Below the pieces are notes generated by a model. It did no database searches and had not been told where the DNA came from. It worked only from the letters and a program-made list of their open reading frames with translations. The translations under genes and the position numbers were made by a program. Positions 47,163 to 56,652 of a stretch of 64,000 bases of DNA are shown piece after piece. The DNA is from JAWKOK01 sp963848115 (GTDB lineage: Bacteria > Chloroflexota > Anaerolineae > Caldilineales > Caldilineaceae): NCBI GenBank assembly GCA_963848115.1, contig CAWKCP010000005.1, positions 248,001 through 312,000 of the forward strand, read 5' to 3'. Positions within the stretch are counted from its first letter, which is position 1, and each line of letters begins with the position of its first letter.

Positions 47163-48242
47163 ATGAATGAAAAAGCGTATTGGATAGCCTTAAGCTCGGT
47201 TCATGGCATTGGCCCCGCCCGTTTCGCAGCATTGCTAGAAAGATTCGGTTCGGCACAGGCCGTCTGGACAGAGCCGGTCGAGCGGTTGGCAATGGCCAAG
47301 CTCGACAAGCGCACATTTAACAACCTGGTACGGGCACGCCGCGAGATCGATCCGGAGACGCGATGGTTGCGACTCCAACGAAGCGGCGTGACCAGTCTCA
47401 CCTGGGACGACAACACGTATCCACAGGCGCTGCGACAGACCGACAGCGCCCCGCCGGTTCTCTATGTTGATGGAAAACTGAACGAATCGGATCAACTGGC
47501 TGTTGCAATCGTCGGCACTCGCCGTGCCAGTTCGTATGGGCGCGAGATCGCTCATCAACTCGCCACAGAGCTTGCTCGAAACGGCATTACCGTCGTTAGT
47601 GGACTGGCGCTGGGAATTGACACGATTGCCCATAGTGCAGCACTAAAAGCAGGCGGTCGAACACTGTCAGTGCTGGGTAGCGGCGTAGATCAAATCTATC
47701 CAACTCAGAATCGACGACTGGCCGAGGCAATTCGCGATCAGGGCGCCATCATCAGTGAGTACTGGCTCGGCACCCGCCCAGAGGCCATGAATTTTCCGCC
47801 TCGCAATCGCATCATCAGTGGTCTGAGCCAGGCGGTCATCATTGTTGAAGCGGGAAAGCGGAGTGGGGCGCTGATCACAGCTACGTTTGCCGCCGAACAA
47901 GGACGCGAGGTCTTTGCCATTCCGGGCAGCATCTTGCATCCGGGCAGCATCGGTTGCAACCAACTGATTCAGCAGGGCGCTACGCCGCTTCTCTCAATTG
48001 ACGACGTGTTAGATCAGCTCCAGGTTGACAGGATGCGCGAGGCGACGATTGTGCGACAGAGCGTGCAGTCGGATCCGTCCGAACAAGAAATTCTAAATCT
48101 ACTCTCGACAGATTCGCTCCATATCGACGAAATTGCCCGTCGTACGACACTGTCAACAGCTCAAATCAGTAGTCTGCTGGCCGTGATGGAACTCAAAGGA
48201 TTGGTACGGCAGTTCGACAGACTACGCTATGCCAAACTATAG
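47163..48242 (+). CDS. dprA: DNA processing protein DprA, 359 aa
   Basis: An N-terminal helix-hairpin region (GIGPARFAALLERFGSAQAV) and the Rossmann core AVAIVGTRRASSYGREIAHQ, VVSGLALGIDTIAHSAALKA, NRIISGLSQAVIIVEAGKRS and GREVFAIPGSILHPGSIGCN are diagnostic. A winged-helix tail (LLSTDSLHIDEIARRTTLST) follows. DprA loads RecA on incoming single-stranded DNA, so the organism probably retains natural transformation capacity. Complete and intact. Confidence 0.93.
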   Translation: MNEKAYWIALSSVHGIGPARFAALLERFGSAQAVWTEPVERLAMAKLDKRTFNNLVRARREIDPETRWLRLQRSGVTSLTWDDNTYPQALRQTDSAPPVLYVDGKLNESDQLAVAIVGTRRASSYGREIAHQLATELARNGITVVSGLALGIDTIAHSAALKAGGRTLSVLGSGVDQIYPTQNRRLAEAIRDQGAIISEYWLGTRPEAMNFPPRNRIISGLSQAVIIVEAGKRSGALITATFAAEQGREVFAIPGSILHPGSIGCNQLIQQGATPLLSIDDVLDQLQVDRMREATIVRQSVQSDPSEQEILNLLSTDSLHIDEIARRTTLSTAQISSLLAVMELKGLVRQFDRLRYAKL

Positions 48243-48296
48243 TTGAGCCCGGCAGATTCACTGTCTGGAGCGAAACCATAAACATGAAGATATTCT

Positions 48297-49382
48297 ATGA
48301 CACTATATGCAGCGATTCTGGCCGGCGGAGTAGGAACACGGTTGTGGCCACGCAGTCGACAAAATTGTCCAAAACAATTTTCGGACATCACCGGCAGCGG
48401 CCAGACAATGATACAGGAGACAGTCCAGCGGTTGACGGGGATCGCCGATGAGGAACAAGTATTTGTACTGACAGGTGCCCAATACGCCGACCTGGTACAG
48501 GACCAGCTTCCACAAATTCCGGCAGAGAATGTCATTATCGAACCGAGTGGTCGCAATACGGGTCCGGCCATCGGTCTTGCCTGTATTCACCTATTGCATC
48601 GTGACTCCGATGCCGTGATAGCGGCGTTGCCGGCGGATCACGTCATCGCCGATCCCGAATCATTTCGCAATGCAGTGAGCCGTGCGACTGATGCGGCGAA
48701 CCAGGGCTATCTCGTCACCCTCGGCATCGAACCAACGCATCCACATACAGGCTACGGATATGTGCAACGGGGCGAGATGATTGAAGCAGGCGGCCCTGAT
48801 GGTATCCCGGTCTACACAGTGCACCGGTTTCTGGAAAAGCCCGACCTAGAAACCGCAGAAGCATTTTTGCGCTCAGGCGACTACTATTGGAACGGCGGGA
48901 TCTTCGTCTGCCGGGCGGACCGTATGCTGGCCGAGATGAAGCGCCAGACGCCTGATGTCTACGCATGTCTGATGGAAATCGCCGAGGGCATGGAGCGCGG
49001 ATCCGCTGAGCAAGCCATGGCGTCAGCATGGGAACGAATGCCGAGTGTCAGTATCGACTATGGCGTCATGGAACAGGCTGAGCGCCTGGCCATGGTTCCA
49101 CTACGCGCAGGATGGAACGATATCGGTAGTTGGGATGCACTGGAATCGGTGCTGATGCCCGATGAATGGGGAAATCGGAGCGCGAAGTCGGATTCCCTGA
49201 TCGTCGATAGCTCCAACAATATCATCTACTGTGAGGACAAACTGGTAGCGATGGTCGGCGTCGACGACCTTGTCATCGTAGACACCGGCGACGTGCTCCT
49301 TATCGGTCATCGCAACCAAATGCAAAAAGTAAAAGACGCCGTCAACATTTTGCGGTCAAGTGACCGTACAGATCTCCTTTGA
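48297..49382 (+). CDS. manC: Mannose-1-phosphate guanylyltransferase, 361 aa
   Basis: The nucleotidyltransferase signature AAILAGGVGTRLWPRSRQNC with PKQF, followed by SGRNTGPAIGLACIHLLHRD, YGYVQRGEM, FLEKPD and YWNGGIFVCRADRMLAEMK. It joins GTP and mannose-1-phosphate into GDP-mannose for glycan synthesis. The length suits the single-domain GMP type without a phosphomannose-isomerase fusion. No other sugar genes adjoin. Confidence 0.9.
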   Translation: MTLYAAILAGGVGTRLWPRSRQNCPKQFSDITGSGQTMIQETVQRLTGIADEEQVFVLTGAQYADLVQDQLPQIPAENVIIEPSGRNTGPAIGLACIHLLHRDSDAVIAALPADHVIADPESFRNAVSRATDAANQGYLVTLGIEPTHPHTGYGYVQRGEMIEAGGPDGIPVYTVHRFLEKPDLETAEAFLRSGDYYWNGGIFVCRADRMLAEMKRQTPDVYACLMEIAEGMERGSAEQAMASAWERMPSVSIDYGVMEQAERLAMVPLRAGWNDIGSWDALESVLMPDEWGNRSAKSDSLIVDSSNNIIYCEDKLVAMVGVDDLVIVDTGDVLLIGHRNQMQKVKDAVNILRSSDRTDLL

Positions 49383-49432
49383 CCCATTGCAATCCATGAT
49401 CTACCCATCGTCTCAACGGCAAGGAGACGCAC

Positions 49433-51100
49433 GTGAGCAAGCAATCATTCAGCAAGCGCATACGCGATCCGGAACAGCGCGCCGACAGCGTGCATAATGT
49501 GGAGGACTACGGGCGGCGAAATCGACACCCTTTGATCGTCGGCGCCCTGCTGGGGGTGCTCCTTGGTCTGTTCATCGGCTGGGTTGTTTGGCCCGTCCAA
49601 TGGAGCGAAGCTTGGCCGCCCGACTTAGCGGAAAAAGCCAAGGCCGATTACATTGCCGCCGTTGCGGATGCTTTTGTTGCAGCGCGAAGCGATGATGCAG
49701 CAGATATCGCCTATCAACGACTCAGTTCATTTGGCGACGGCATGGCGGATGAACTTGCCTGGGCCCAGTCCTACTTCGAGGACAATCAGACGGGCGACAG
49801 CGCTTTGCGCATCAACAACATCCAGGAACTGGCGGCCTGGTTACAACCGGCCGCCACACCCGAACCGCAGGCTGAGCCTCCCGAAGCGGAGGAACCCGAA
49901 GCCGATCTCCAGGCAGACGTGACAGGTGCTTCTGAAACCGAAGCCGACCAGGATGGCGTCGAACCGTCCGATCCCGCCGGCTCTTCCAACTGGCTGCGTT
50001 TGGCACTGTGGCTCCTTGCGGCATTCATCCTGATTGCCGGCGGTATTTGGGTGCTGCGCACACTCATCGGTCCTCAGCCGGAGGCATCCAGCCCGTATGA
50101 TGATGACGATGAAGACGATATCGATGAGTTCACCGATGAATATCTGGACGACCTGCATAGAGATCAACCCGAGGAACCTGTCTTCGACTCGGGAACAAGT
50201 GGTGTTGCCGGCAGCACAGTTCCCGGTGGAGATCAGCAGGCAGCTGAACATTTAGAAGAGAGCGAGACCGACGAGGTGATCGCCGGCCGCGCCACAACGA
50301 CAGCCCCCCACGATACCGATGATGCAGCGACGGAAAGCGGGGAAGAGAACCCAAGTATTGCCGTGCGGTCGGGAACAGCAGGCGCCACACCGGACAACAC
50401 CTACTACGAAGATCACGAGGGCTATAGCTTTGGTCCTGAGATAGACTTGCCCGATGGCGGGGGAAGCACAACTGTGATCGTGGATACGACGCCGGAGTCG
50501 GCAGCCGCAGAAGATCAAGACACGTCTGGCGCCGGTTCAGACGAAATGCTCTCGCCGCAGGCTGGAGCAGCGACAGAAGCTGACTCGCCGTCAGGCTTTC
50601 TGGCGAGCGGTCGTGAGGTCGCTCGATATACGGCCACCTACTACCCGATGCTAGATGAGTATGAAGAAGCGTTCCGCATTGTTGATGTCGACGGAGGCGA
50701 CGAAGGCGGCAGATATATCGGCGACTGCGGAATGGGCGTCAATATGAAATACGGCTTCGTGCAGCACAACCCTGAACAGGTTGCTGCACTGGATGTATGG
50801 CTAATCGACCTCGTCCAAGAAGGGGCCATGTCCTTTCATTCGCAGACATTCGTCAGCAAATACGGCGCCGCCAACGAGCCGGACGACGACGCTGATGATG
50901 ATGAGAACAGTGATGCAGCAGAGGATGTCCTTTCGGCCACCAGGGCAGAATCCCCAGAAGTCGGCGACCGCTTCCAGATCGTCGGAGCGGATCTTCTGAT
51001 CGACGGCGAAGTCAAGAGCGTTAGCTACATGAAAGGCGGCCCGGCAGAGGGCGTCTTCCAGGGACTTGAGGTCAGTCTAGTCGTGAGCCGAAAGCTCTAG
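49433..51100 (+). CDS. Hypothetical membrane protein with acidic linker, 555 aa
   Basis: GTG 49433 has CAAGGAGA upstream. Helix 1 at about residues 30-55 (HPLIVGALLGVLLGLFIGWV), a helical segment (ADYIAAVADAFVAARSDDAA), a Pro/Glu linker, helix 2 at about 185-205 (LRLALWLLAAFILIAGGIWV), a long Asp/Glu-rich disordered region and a folded C-terminal domain (about 395-555: ARYTATYYPMLDEYEEAFRI, GRYIGDCGMGVNMKYGFVQH). I recognise the N-terminal layout from uncharacterised Chloroflexota proteins but know no function. Confidence 0.6.
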   Translation: MSKQSFSKRIRDPEQRADSVHNVEDYGRRNRHPLIVGALLGVLLGLFIGWVVWPVQWSEAWPPDLAEKAKADYIAAVADAFVAARSDDAADIAYQRLSSFGDGMADELAWAQSYFEDNQTGDSALRINNIQELAAWLQPAATPEPQAEPPEAEEPEADLQADVTGASETEADQDGVEPSDPAGSSNWLRLALWLLAAFILIAGGIWVLRTLIGPQPEASSPYDDDDEDDIDEFTDEYLDDLHRDQPEEPVFDSGTSGVAGSTVPGGDQQAAEHLEESETDEVIAGRATTTAPHDTDDAATESGEENPSIAVRSGTAGATPDNTYYEDHEGYSFGPEIDLPDGGGSTTVIVDTTPESAAAEDQDTSGAGSDEMLSPQAGAATEADSPSGFLASGREVARYTATYYPMLDEYEEAFRIVDVDGGDEGGRYIGDCGMGVNMKYGFVQHNPEQVAALDVWLIDLVQEGAMSFHSQTFVSKYGAANEPDDDADDDENSDAAEDVLSATRAESPEVGDRFQIVGADLLIDGEVKSVSYMKGGPAEGVFQGLEVSLVVSRKL

Positions 51101-51106
51101 CAGTCG

Positions 51107-52273
51107 CTATACACGCACTTCCGGATCATAGAGTCGCTTGTGCTCCAGGATGATGTAGCGGTCGGTCATGCCGGCAATGTAGTCGCAGACCACACGATAG
51201 AGGCCTTCGTCGGATTCAGCGACGCGTGCCTGGACACCAAAGGGAAGTTGAAGCGGCTGGTCGACATACGCCCCGAAAAGCTCTTGAATAAGCCGCTCCG
51301 CCTTGACAGCCATCCGCACCACCCTGTAGTGTCGGTAAAAATTCGCGAACAGAAATTTCTTTAGCTCATCGTTCCTCTGGGCAAAGTCTGTCGAATATCC
51401 CGCGACATTGTGTGGCATAGAGCGCAAATCGCTCAGCGTCTTGATGCCCGCGTCATCAATCATTTGCTGGGTGGCATTGGCGGCGTTCGTAACCTGTATG
51501 CCGACAAGACGCCGGATAAACCGGTGGCGGGTCATGTCATCCGCCAGATCCCTATTGATCTCACCCTCCCCAAAAGTGTCCCAGACCTGCTGAGCGATGG
51601 CCAATTCCGCAACGGCCTCCGGGTGCAAGATACCACTGCGCAATCCATCATCCAGATCACTGGTATTGTAGGCGATCTCGTCGGCCAGATTGCTCAGTTG
51701 ACACTCCAGCGTTCCACGTTCATCCGGATGATAGTCCAGGGCGTCAACCACATCGTAGTCAGTGTCGTGTTTGACGACGCCCTCGCGCACTTCGTAGGTC
51801 AGGTTGAGCCCATTGAAGTCAGGATACCGTCGTTCGAGTTCAGTCAGAATGCGGTAGGTCTGTTTCTGATGATCGAAGCCTCCATGTTCCCGCATCAGTT
51901 CGTTCAGCGTATGCTCGCCTTCATGGCCGAAAGGAGGATGGCCAAGATCGTGAGCGAGGCAGATGGCCTCCGTCAGATCTTCGTTACAGCCCATTGTCCG
52001 GGCAAGGGTACGCCCGACTTGCCCCACTTCAATGCTGTGGGTCAGTCGATTTCGATAATGATCACCTTCTGAATAGACAAAGACTTGGGTCTTGTAGTCG
52101 AGTCGGCGAAACGGCGTCGTATGAATAACCCGGTCACGATCGCGTTGGTATGCAGTACGATATGGATGCTCGTCCTCGGGAAACACACGCCCCCTGCTCT
52201 CACTGCTGCGCATGGCGTATACGGCCAGCCAGACATCTTCCCGCTGCTCGTACTCTTCGCGTCTCAGCATCAT
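51107..52273 (-). CDS. dgt: Deoxyguanosinetriphosphate triphosphohydrolase-like HD protein, 388 aa
   Basis: HTTPFRRLDYKTQVFVYSEG, NRLTHSIEVGQVGRTLARTM and AICLAHDLGHPPFGHEGEHT contain the HD-domain metal ligands H...HD...D of dGTPases. Length and the C-terminal region (DRYIILEHKRLYDPEV) fit the type that lacks the E. coli insert. It removes triphosphate from dNTPs. The short 7-bp gap to the convergent gene at 51100 leaves no room for a separate terminator. Confidence 0.88.
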   Translation of the reverse strand: MMLRREEYEQREDVWLAVYAMRSSESRGRVFPEDEHPYRTAYQRDRDRVIHTTPFRRLDYKTQVFVYSEGDHYRNRLTHSIEVGQVGRTLARTMGCNEDLTEAICLAHDLGHPPFGHEGEHTLNELMREHGGFDHQKQTYRILTELERRYPDFNGLNLTYEVREGVVKHDTDYDVVDALDYHPDERGTLECQLSNLADEIAYNTSDLDDGLRSGILHPEAVAELAIAQQVWDTFGEGEINRDLADDMTRHRFIRRLVGIQVTNAANATQQMIDDAGIKTLSDLRSMPHNVAGYSTDFAQRNDELKKFLFANFYRHYRVVRMAVKAERLIQELFGAYVDQPLQLPFGVQARVAESDEGLYRVVCDYIAGMTDRYIILEHKRLYDPEVRV

Positions 52274-52294
52274 CCCTCCAGATTCAACGATTGT

Positions 52295-53086
52295 TTAGAT
52301 CTTCTCGCGGGGCTCCTTGCGACGCGGCGCCTTCGGACGTGGCCCGTACTGCTCGCCGCCATCGACCACGATGACCTCGCCAGTGACGTAGTCCGCCTCA
52401 AGCAAGAATTTTGCAGCACCAGCAACATCATCCGGTGCACCCCACCGTTCCAGCAACGTCCGTTCGGCAGACGCTTGAATCTGTTCTGCCGAAAAATGAG
52501 CAGGAGGCAGCACATAGCCGGGGGATACTGCGTTGACCCGAATATTGGGCGCCAGTTCAAGCGCAAGCTGCCGCGTCAACGCCAGAAGGCCGGCCTTTCC
52601 TACACCATGGGCCGCAAAATTGAGCCAGGGCTGAGAAGCCGCCGCATCGACAATGTTGACAATCGAGCCACCCTCACCAGGCATTATGGGGACCAAGGCA
52701 TTGCAGACGTAGAAGGCCCCATCGATCGAGACCGAGATCACACGCCGCCAAGACTCGATATCTTCTGTCGGAAATGGTGTGCGCAGGAAAGTGCTAGCAC
52801 TGTTGACGATTATATCAACTTTTCCGAAACACTCCTGAACCTGATCCGCCATCTGTTGGACTGCTCGCCAGTCAGCCACATCGCACTTTATCGCGATGCC
52901 ATCAACGCCGGTCGCCTGCACTTCCTGAACGGTTTGAGCGGCGGCCTCGGCTGAAGTGTGATAGTTCACAACAACATGCGCGCCCTGGCTGGCAAGCATC
53001 ATCGTGATGGCCTTTCCCACGCGATGTGCTCCTCCGGTAACAAGCGCTATTTTCCCGGCAATATTCATCAGCAGCCTGCAGCTCAT
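52295..53086 (-). CDS. Short-chain dehydrogenase/reductase with His at the catalytic Tyr site
   Basis: NAD(P)-binding ALVTGGAHRVGKAITMMLAS and the NSAST motif are normal. The catalytic Y-x-x-x-K site, however, reads HGVGK in FAAHGVGKAGLLALTRQLAL: Lys is kept but Tyr is His. The profile is closest to pteridine-reductase-like (FolM-type) SDRs, ending RVNAVSPGYVLPP. The substrate is unknown and the enzyme may be atypical or inactive as a reductase. Start is either ATG 53086 or 53068; the latter begins right at the fold. It may be cotranscribed with dgt, 21 bp downstream. Confidence 0.8.
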   Translation of the reverse strand: MSCRLLMNIAGKIALVTGGAHRVGKAITMMLASQGAHVVVNYHTSAEAAAQTVQEVQATGVDGIAIKCDVADWRAVQQMADQVQECFGKVDIIVNSASTFLRTPFPTEDIESWRRVISVSIDGAFYVCNALVPIMPGEGGSIVNIVDAAASQPWLNFAAHGVGKAGLLALTRQLALELAPNIRVNAVSPGYVLPPAHFSAEQIQASAERTLLERWGAPDDVAGAAKFLLEADYVTGEVIVVDGGEQYGPRPKAPRRKEPREKI

Positions 53087-53194
53087 TTTGTCAACGATTC
53101 CGGCTCTATTGTACCATACGGATCGGCCCTGTCAGGGAGACCAATCCGCCATTTCAAGTGGACCGCAGTAGAAATTAACGCAGAAAACAACAAA

Positions 53195-53228
53195 AAAGGC
53201 GCCCGAGGGTTAACCCTCGGGCGCCTTT
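53195..53228 (-). terminator. Intrinsic terminator of the S1-domain gene
   Basis: A perfect 34-bp palindrome (arms of 17 bp) with an A-run on its left (a T-run on the minus strand). It lies just beyond the S1 gene stop; the right side also has T6, so it could work on both strands. Confidence 0.85.
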
Positions 53229-53248
53229 ATCTTTTTTGAGAATCAAAC

Positions 53249-54775
53249 CTACTTGTTTCGTTCGGAACCGTCCAGCGTACGTGAGACGATTTCGTCCTGA
53301 ATTGCTCGCATCTGATCACGGCGGGCACGTTTGGACCGCTTCTTCGTCATGCCCTCAACTTCTTCGGTCTCTCCACTCATGGCTTTCTGGAAAGCCAATT
53401 CCATGGGTGAAAGAACCTCCATGTTGGCAAACGGGTCCTCGATCTCTTCCTCTTCCTCGACGACCTGCGCCTCGACCTCAGCGGCCTGTTCAGCCTCAGG
53501 TTCAGGACGGAGTCCCTTCAGACTTAGGTCAATGCGTCCACGCCGGCGGCTTACTTCAATAATCCGAGCTTCAATTTCCTCACCAACCTGGACGACATCC
53601 TCCGGCTTATTGATATAGCCGACGGCCATCTCGCGAATGTGAAGAAGCGCATCGCGGCCCACGCCGATGTCGACGAATGCACCATAGGGTACGATACGAC
53701 TGACCGTACCGCTCACGATCTCATCTTTTTCCAGATCACGGATCGTCTTGGTTCCAGGAGGAATCAACGTCAAACTGATACGGTTGCGGCTTCGGTCAAG
53801 TTCCTTGATCCAGGCAGTGATTTCCTGGCCTTCCTTGACAACATCGGAAACCTTGGCAACTCGGCGCACTGAGAGCTCAGAAATATGAACAAGGCCATCA
53901 CGCCCAACGCCGATATCAACAAAAGCGCCAAAATCGGTTGTGCGTTTAACGACGCCGGGGACTTCCATACCAACACTCAAAACACGCACAACACGGTCTG
54001 AGCTATCGGTCGATTCTGTGTCTGCTGTCGATTCTGCTTCTGCTTCGGTGGCCGGCTCTACAACCTCAGCAACGACTTCGGCTTCAACCAATTCAGCTTC
54101 AGCCTCTGCCACAATTTCTTCGGCCACAGCTTCGGCTTCAACGGCCTCAGTCTCTATGGCCTCAGCAACGACTTCAGCTTCAACCAATTCAGCTTCAGCC
54201 TCTGCCACAATTTCTTCGGCCACAGCTTCGGCTTCAACGGCCTCCGTCTCTGTGGCCTCAGCAACGACTTCAGCTTCAACCAATTCAGCTTCAGCCTCTG
54301 CCACAATTTCTTCGGCCACAGCTTCGGCTTCAACGGCCTCCGTCTCTGTGGCCTCAGCAACGACTTCAGCTTCAACCAAATCAGCTTCAGCCTCTGCCAC
54401 AATTTCTTCGGCCACAGCTTCGGCTTCAACGGCCTCAGTCTCTATGGCCTCAGCAACGACTTCAGCTTCAACCAAATCAGCTTCAGCCTCTGCCACAATT
54501 TCTTCGGCCACAGCTTCGGCTTTAACGGCCTCAGTCTCTATGGCCTCAGCAACGACTTCAGCTTCAACCAAATCAGCTTCAGCCTCTGCCACAATTTCTT
54601 CGGCCACAGCTTCGGCTTCAACGGCCTCAGTCTCTATGGCCTCAGCAACGGCTTCATCAACCTCAGAAGCATCAACCAGAGCTTCCGCGCTTGCCTGCGT
54701 ATTTTCCTCTGTACTCTCCTCAGCCGCTTCCACCGCAGCTTCGTCGACTATAGTTGCTTCAACATTCTCACTCAT
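53249..54775 (-). CDS. S1 RNA-binding protein with Ala/Glu repeat N-terminus, 508 aa
   Basis: The first 250 residues are an Ala/Glu/Val coiled helix made of 32-residue repeats (VEAEVVAEAIETEAVEAEAV). Two S1 domains follow: about 285-355 (GMEVPGVVKRTTDFGAFVDI, DGLVHISELS) and about 365-435 (VSGTVSRIVPYGAFVDIGVG, DALLHIREM). The C-terminus is acidic then basic (TKKRSKRARRDQM). Likely an RNA-binding protein related to ribosomal protein S1 or polynucleotide-phosphorylase-type S1 factors, but with only two S1 domains it is not a standard rpsA product. AGGAG precedes the ATG. Confidence 0.75.
   Translation of the reverse strand: MSENVEATIVDEAAVEAAEESTEENTQASAEALVDASEVDEAVAEAIETEAVEAEAVAEEIVAEAEADLVEAEVVAEAIETEAVKAEAVAEEIVAEAEADLVEAEVVAEAIETEAVEAEAVAEEIVAEAEADLVEAEVVAEATETEAVEAEAVAEEIVAEAEAELVEAEVVAEATETEAVEAEAVAEEIVAEAEAELVEAEVVAEAIETEAVEAEAVAEEIVAEAEAELVEAEVVAEVVEPATEAEAESTADTESTDSSDRVVRVLSVGMEVPGVVKRTTDFGAFVDIGVGRDGLVHISELSVRRVAKVSDVVKEGQEITAWIKELDRSRNRISLTLIPPGTKTIRDLEKDEIVSGTVSRIVPYGAFVDIGVGRDALLHIREMAVGYINKPEDVVQVGEEIEARIIEVSRRRGRIDLSLKGLRPEPEAEQAAEVEAQVVEEEEEIEDPFANMEVLSPMELAFQKAMSGETEEVEGMTKKRSKRARRDQMRAIQDEIVSRTLDGSERNK
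54070..54655 (-). repeat. Six 96-bp coding tandem repeats in the S1-domain gene
   Basis: Identical landmarks recur every 96 bp (54141, 54237, 54333, 54429, 54525, 54621), encoding a 32-residue Ala/Glu unit. Units differ at only a few positions (Ile/Thr, Glu/Asp, Glu/Lys), so slippage or recombination has been recent. Confidence 0.92.
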
Positions 54776-55038
54776 GATCGCCTCCTAGACAACCAGCATA
54801 TGCATCATGATATGCTGCTTTACTGTTCACAATTTCTAAACTCTCCCGATTATAACTTCTCACTAGCCGAATGCCAAAGATCGTCAGGTTTGCAAACAGT
54901 GGGAGGCGACGTTCAGGAGTTTGTACCGGCTTTGGAAGCGCAGGTTGTCTGCCGTATAATTCGGGCGCCAGTATGCTCACACAACAACGCGTGTCCACGT
55001 AGAGCAAGTGCGACGCAGTCCAGCAGAGGGAAAACCAA

Positions 55039-56581
55039 ATGTCAGACGACTTGACCGAGCTACGCCGACGTCTTGGCGAAATCAGCGACCTAAATGCCGC
55101 TGAGGCCGCATTATATTGGGATCAAGCAACGCAGATGCCTGCGGGCGGAGCCGAAGCCCGCGGCCGTCAACTGGCAACGCTGACCACCATCATCCATGCC
55201 AAATCCACTGATCCAGCCCTCGGCCGACTGTTGGACAACCTGGAACAGCGTGTGAATTTCCAACTCGATGCTGTAGATTCAGAAGAGGGTAATGAAGGGG
55301 AGATAGCTGGTGATGATGTTGCGCTGCTACGCATCGCACGAATCGATTACGATCGAGCAACCAAGGTACCAACAGAATTCATGACCGAGTTGGCCCAGCA
55401 CCGGGCCGCTTCCTACCATGCGTGGGCATCAGCTCGGCCGGCCAACGACTTTGCCCGAGTGCAGCCGTTTCTCGAAAAGACACTCGATCTGAGTCGACGC
55501 TATGCCGATTTCTTCCCTGGATACCAGCATCTCGCCGATCCACACATTTCAGTCTCCGACTATGGCATGTCCGTGGCAACGATACAGCCGCTTTTCGAGG
55601 AACTCAGGCAGGAATTGGTTCCCATGGTGCAAGCCATAGGTGCACAGGAACCGATCGAAGACCGCTGTCTACATCTAGGGTTCCCTGCAGAACAACAGAT
55701 GGCCTTCGGAGAACATGTCACCCGGCGGCTCGGCTACGACTTCGACCGCGGCAGACAAGACCTGACCCTTCACCCCTTCATGATTACATTCTCATTGGGC
55801 GATGTTCGCATTACCACGCGTGTCGACGAAAACCGGCTGGACGAGGGGCTGTTCAGCACCATGCATGAATGTGGCCACGCACTCTATGAACAGGGCATCG
55901 ATATGGGCTACGATGGCACGCCATTGGCATCAGGAACCTCGTCGACAGTACACGAAAGCCAATCACGGCTCTGGGAGAACATTGTTGGGCGCAGCCGCGG
56001 GTTCTGGAGACACTTCTATCCCGAACTCCAGGCGGCTTTTCCATCGCAGTTGGGAAGTGTCGCGCTGAGAGGAATTCTACCGGGCCATCAACAAGGTAGA
56101 ACGATCACTGATCCGGACCGACGCCGATGAAATCACCTACAACCTTCACGTCATCGTGCGTTTCGGCCTCGAACTTGACCTGCTCGACGGCAAGCTCAGC
56201 ATCGCCGACCTGCCGGAGGCCTGGCATGCCCGCTATCAGGAAAACCTGGGCATCTCAGCCCCCAGTGATGTCAATGGCGTTCTGCAGGATGTCCACTGGT
56301 ACGATGGCTTCATCGGCGGCGCATTCCAGGGGTACACGCTGGGGAACGTCCTTGCATCACAGTTTTATGGGGCCGCACTGGAGGCTCATCCGGAGATCCC
56401 TGGGCAGATCGAAGCCGGTCAGTTCAACACGCTTCACGCTTGGCTGAGAGAGAACATCTATCGTCACGGCCGCAAATACACCACATCGGAACTCATAGCG
56501 CGAACCACCAGCGGGCCGCTGCAAATTCAGCCCTACATCGACTATCTGAGAACGAAATACGGGGAGCTATACGAGCTATAG
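55039..56581 (+). CDS. M32 (Taq-type) metallocarboxypeptidase, one frameshift
   Basis: Zinc motif HECGH in FSTMHECGHALYEQGIDMGY, with the family segments HPFMITFSLGDVRITTRVDE and SGTSSTVHESQSRLWENIVG downstream (third zinc ligand Glu). One extra A near 56069 breaks the frame between LGSVAL and EEFYRAINKVERS-like sequence, followed by RTDADEITYNLHVIVRFGLE. Restored length is about 513 residues, normal for carboxypeptidase Taq. It removes C-terminal residues from peptides in the cytoplasm. Confidence 0.9.
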
Positions 56582-56603
56582 AGCGGAATCTATCAAAGAA
56601 CGA

Positions 56604-56647
56604 AAAGGGACCCGCAGAGGGCATGCATGCCCTCTGCGGGTCCCTTT
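56604..56647. terminator. Bidirectional terminator between M32 gene and ychF
   Basis: A perfect 44-bp palindrome (22-bp arms), followed by T-runs on both strands. The flanking genes converge on it. Confidence 0.9.
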
Positions 56648-56652
56648 TTCGA

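Noticed and set aside
53940..54788. A 282-codon plus-strand frame of Ser/Ala/Thr opposite the S1 gene
   Set aside because: It is the complement of the Ala/Glu tandem repeats and lacks a start signal.
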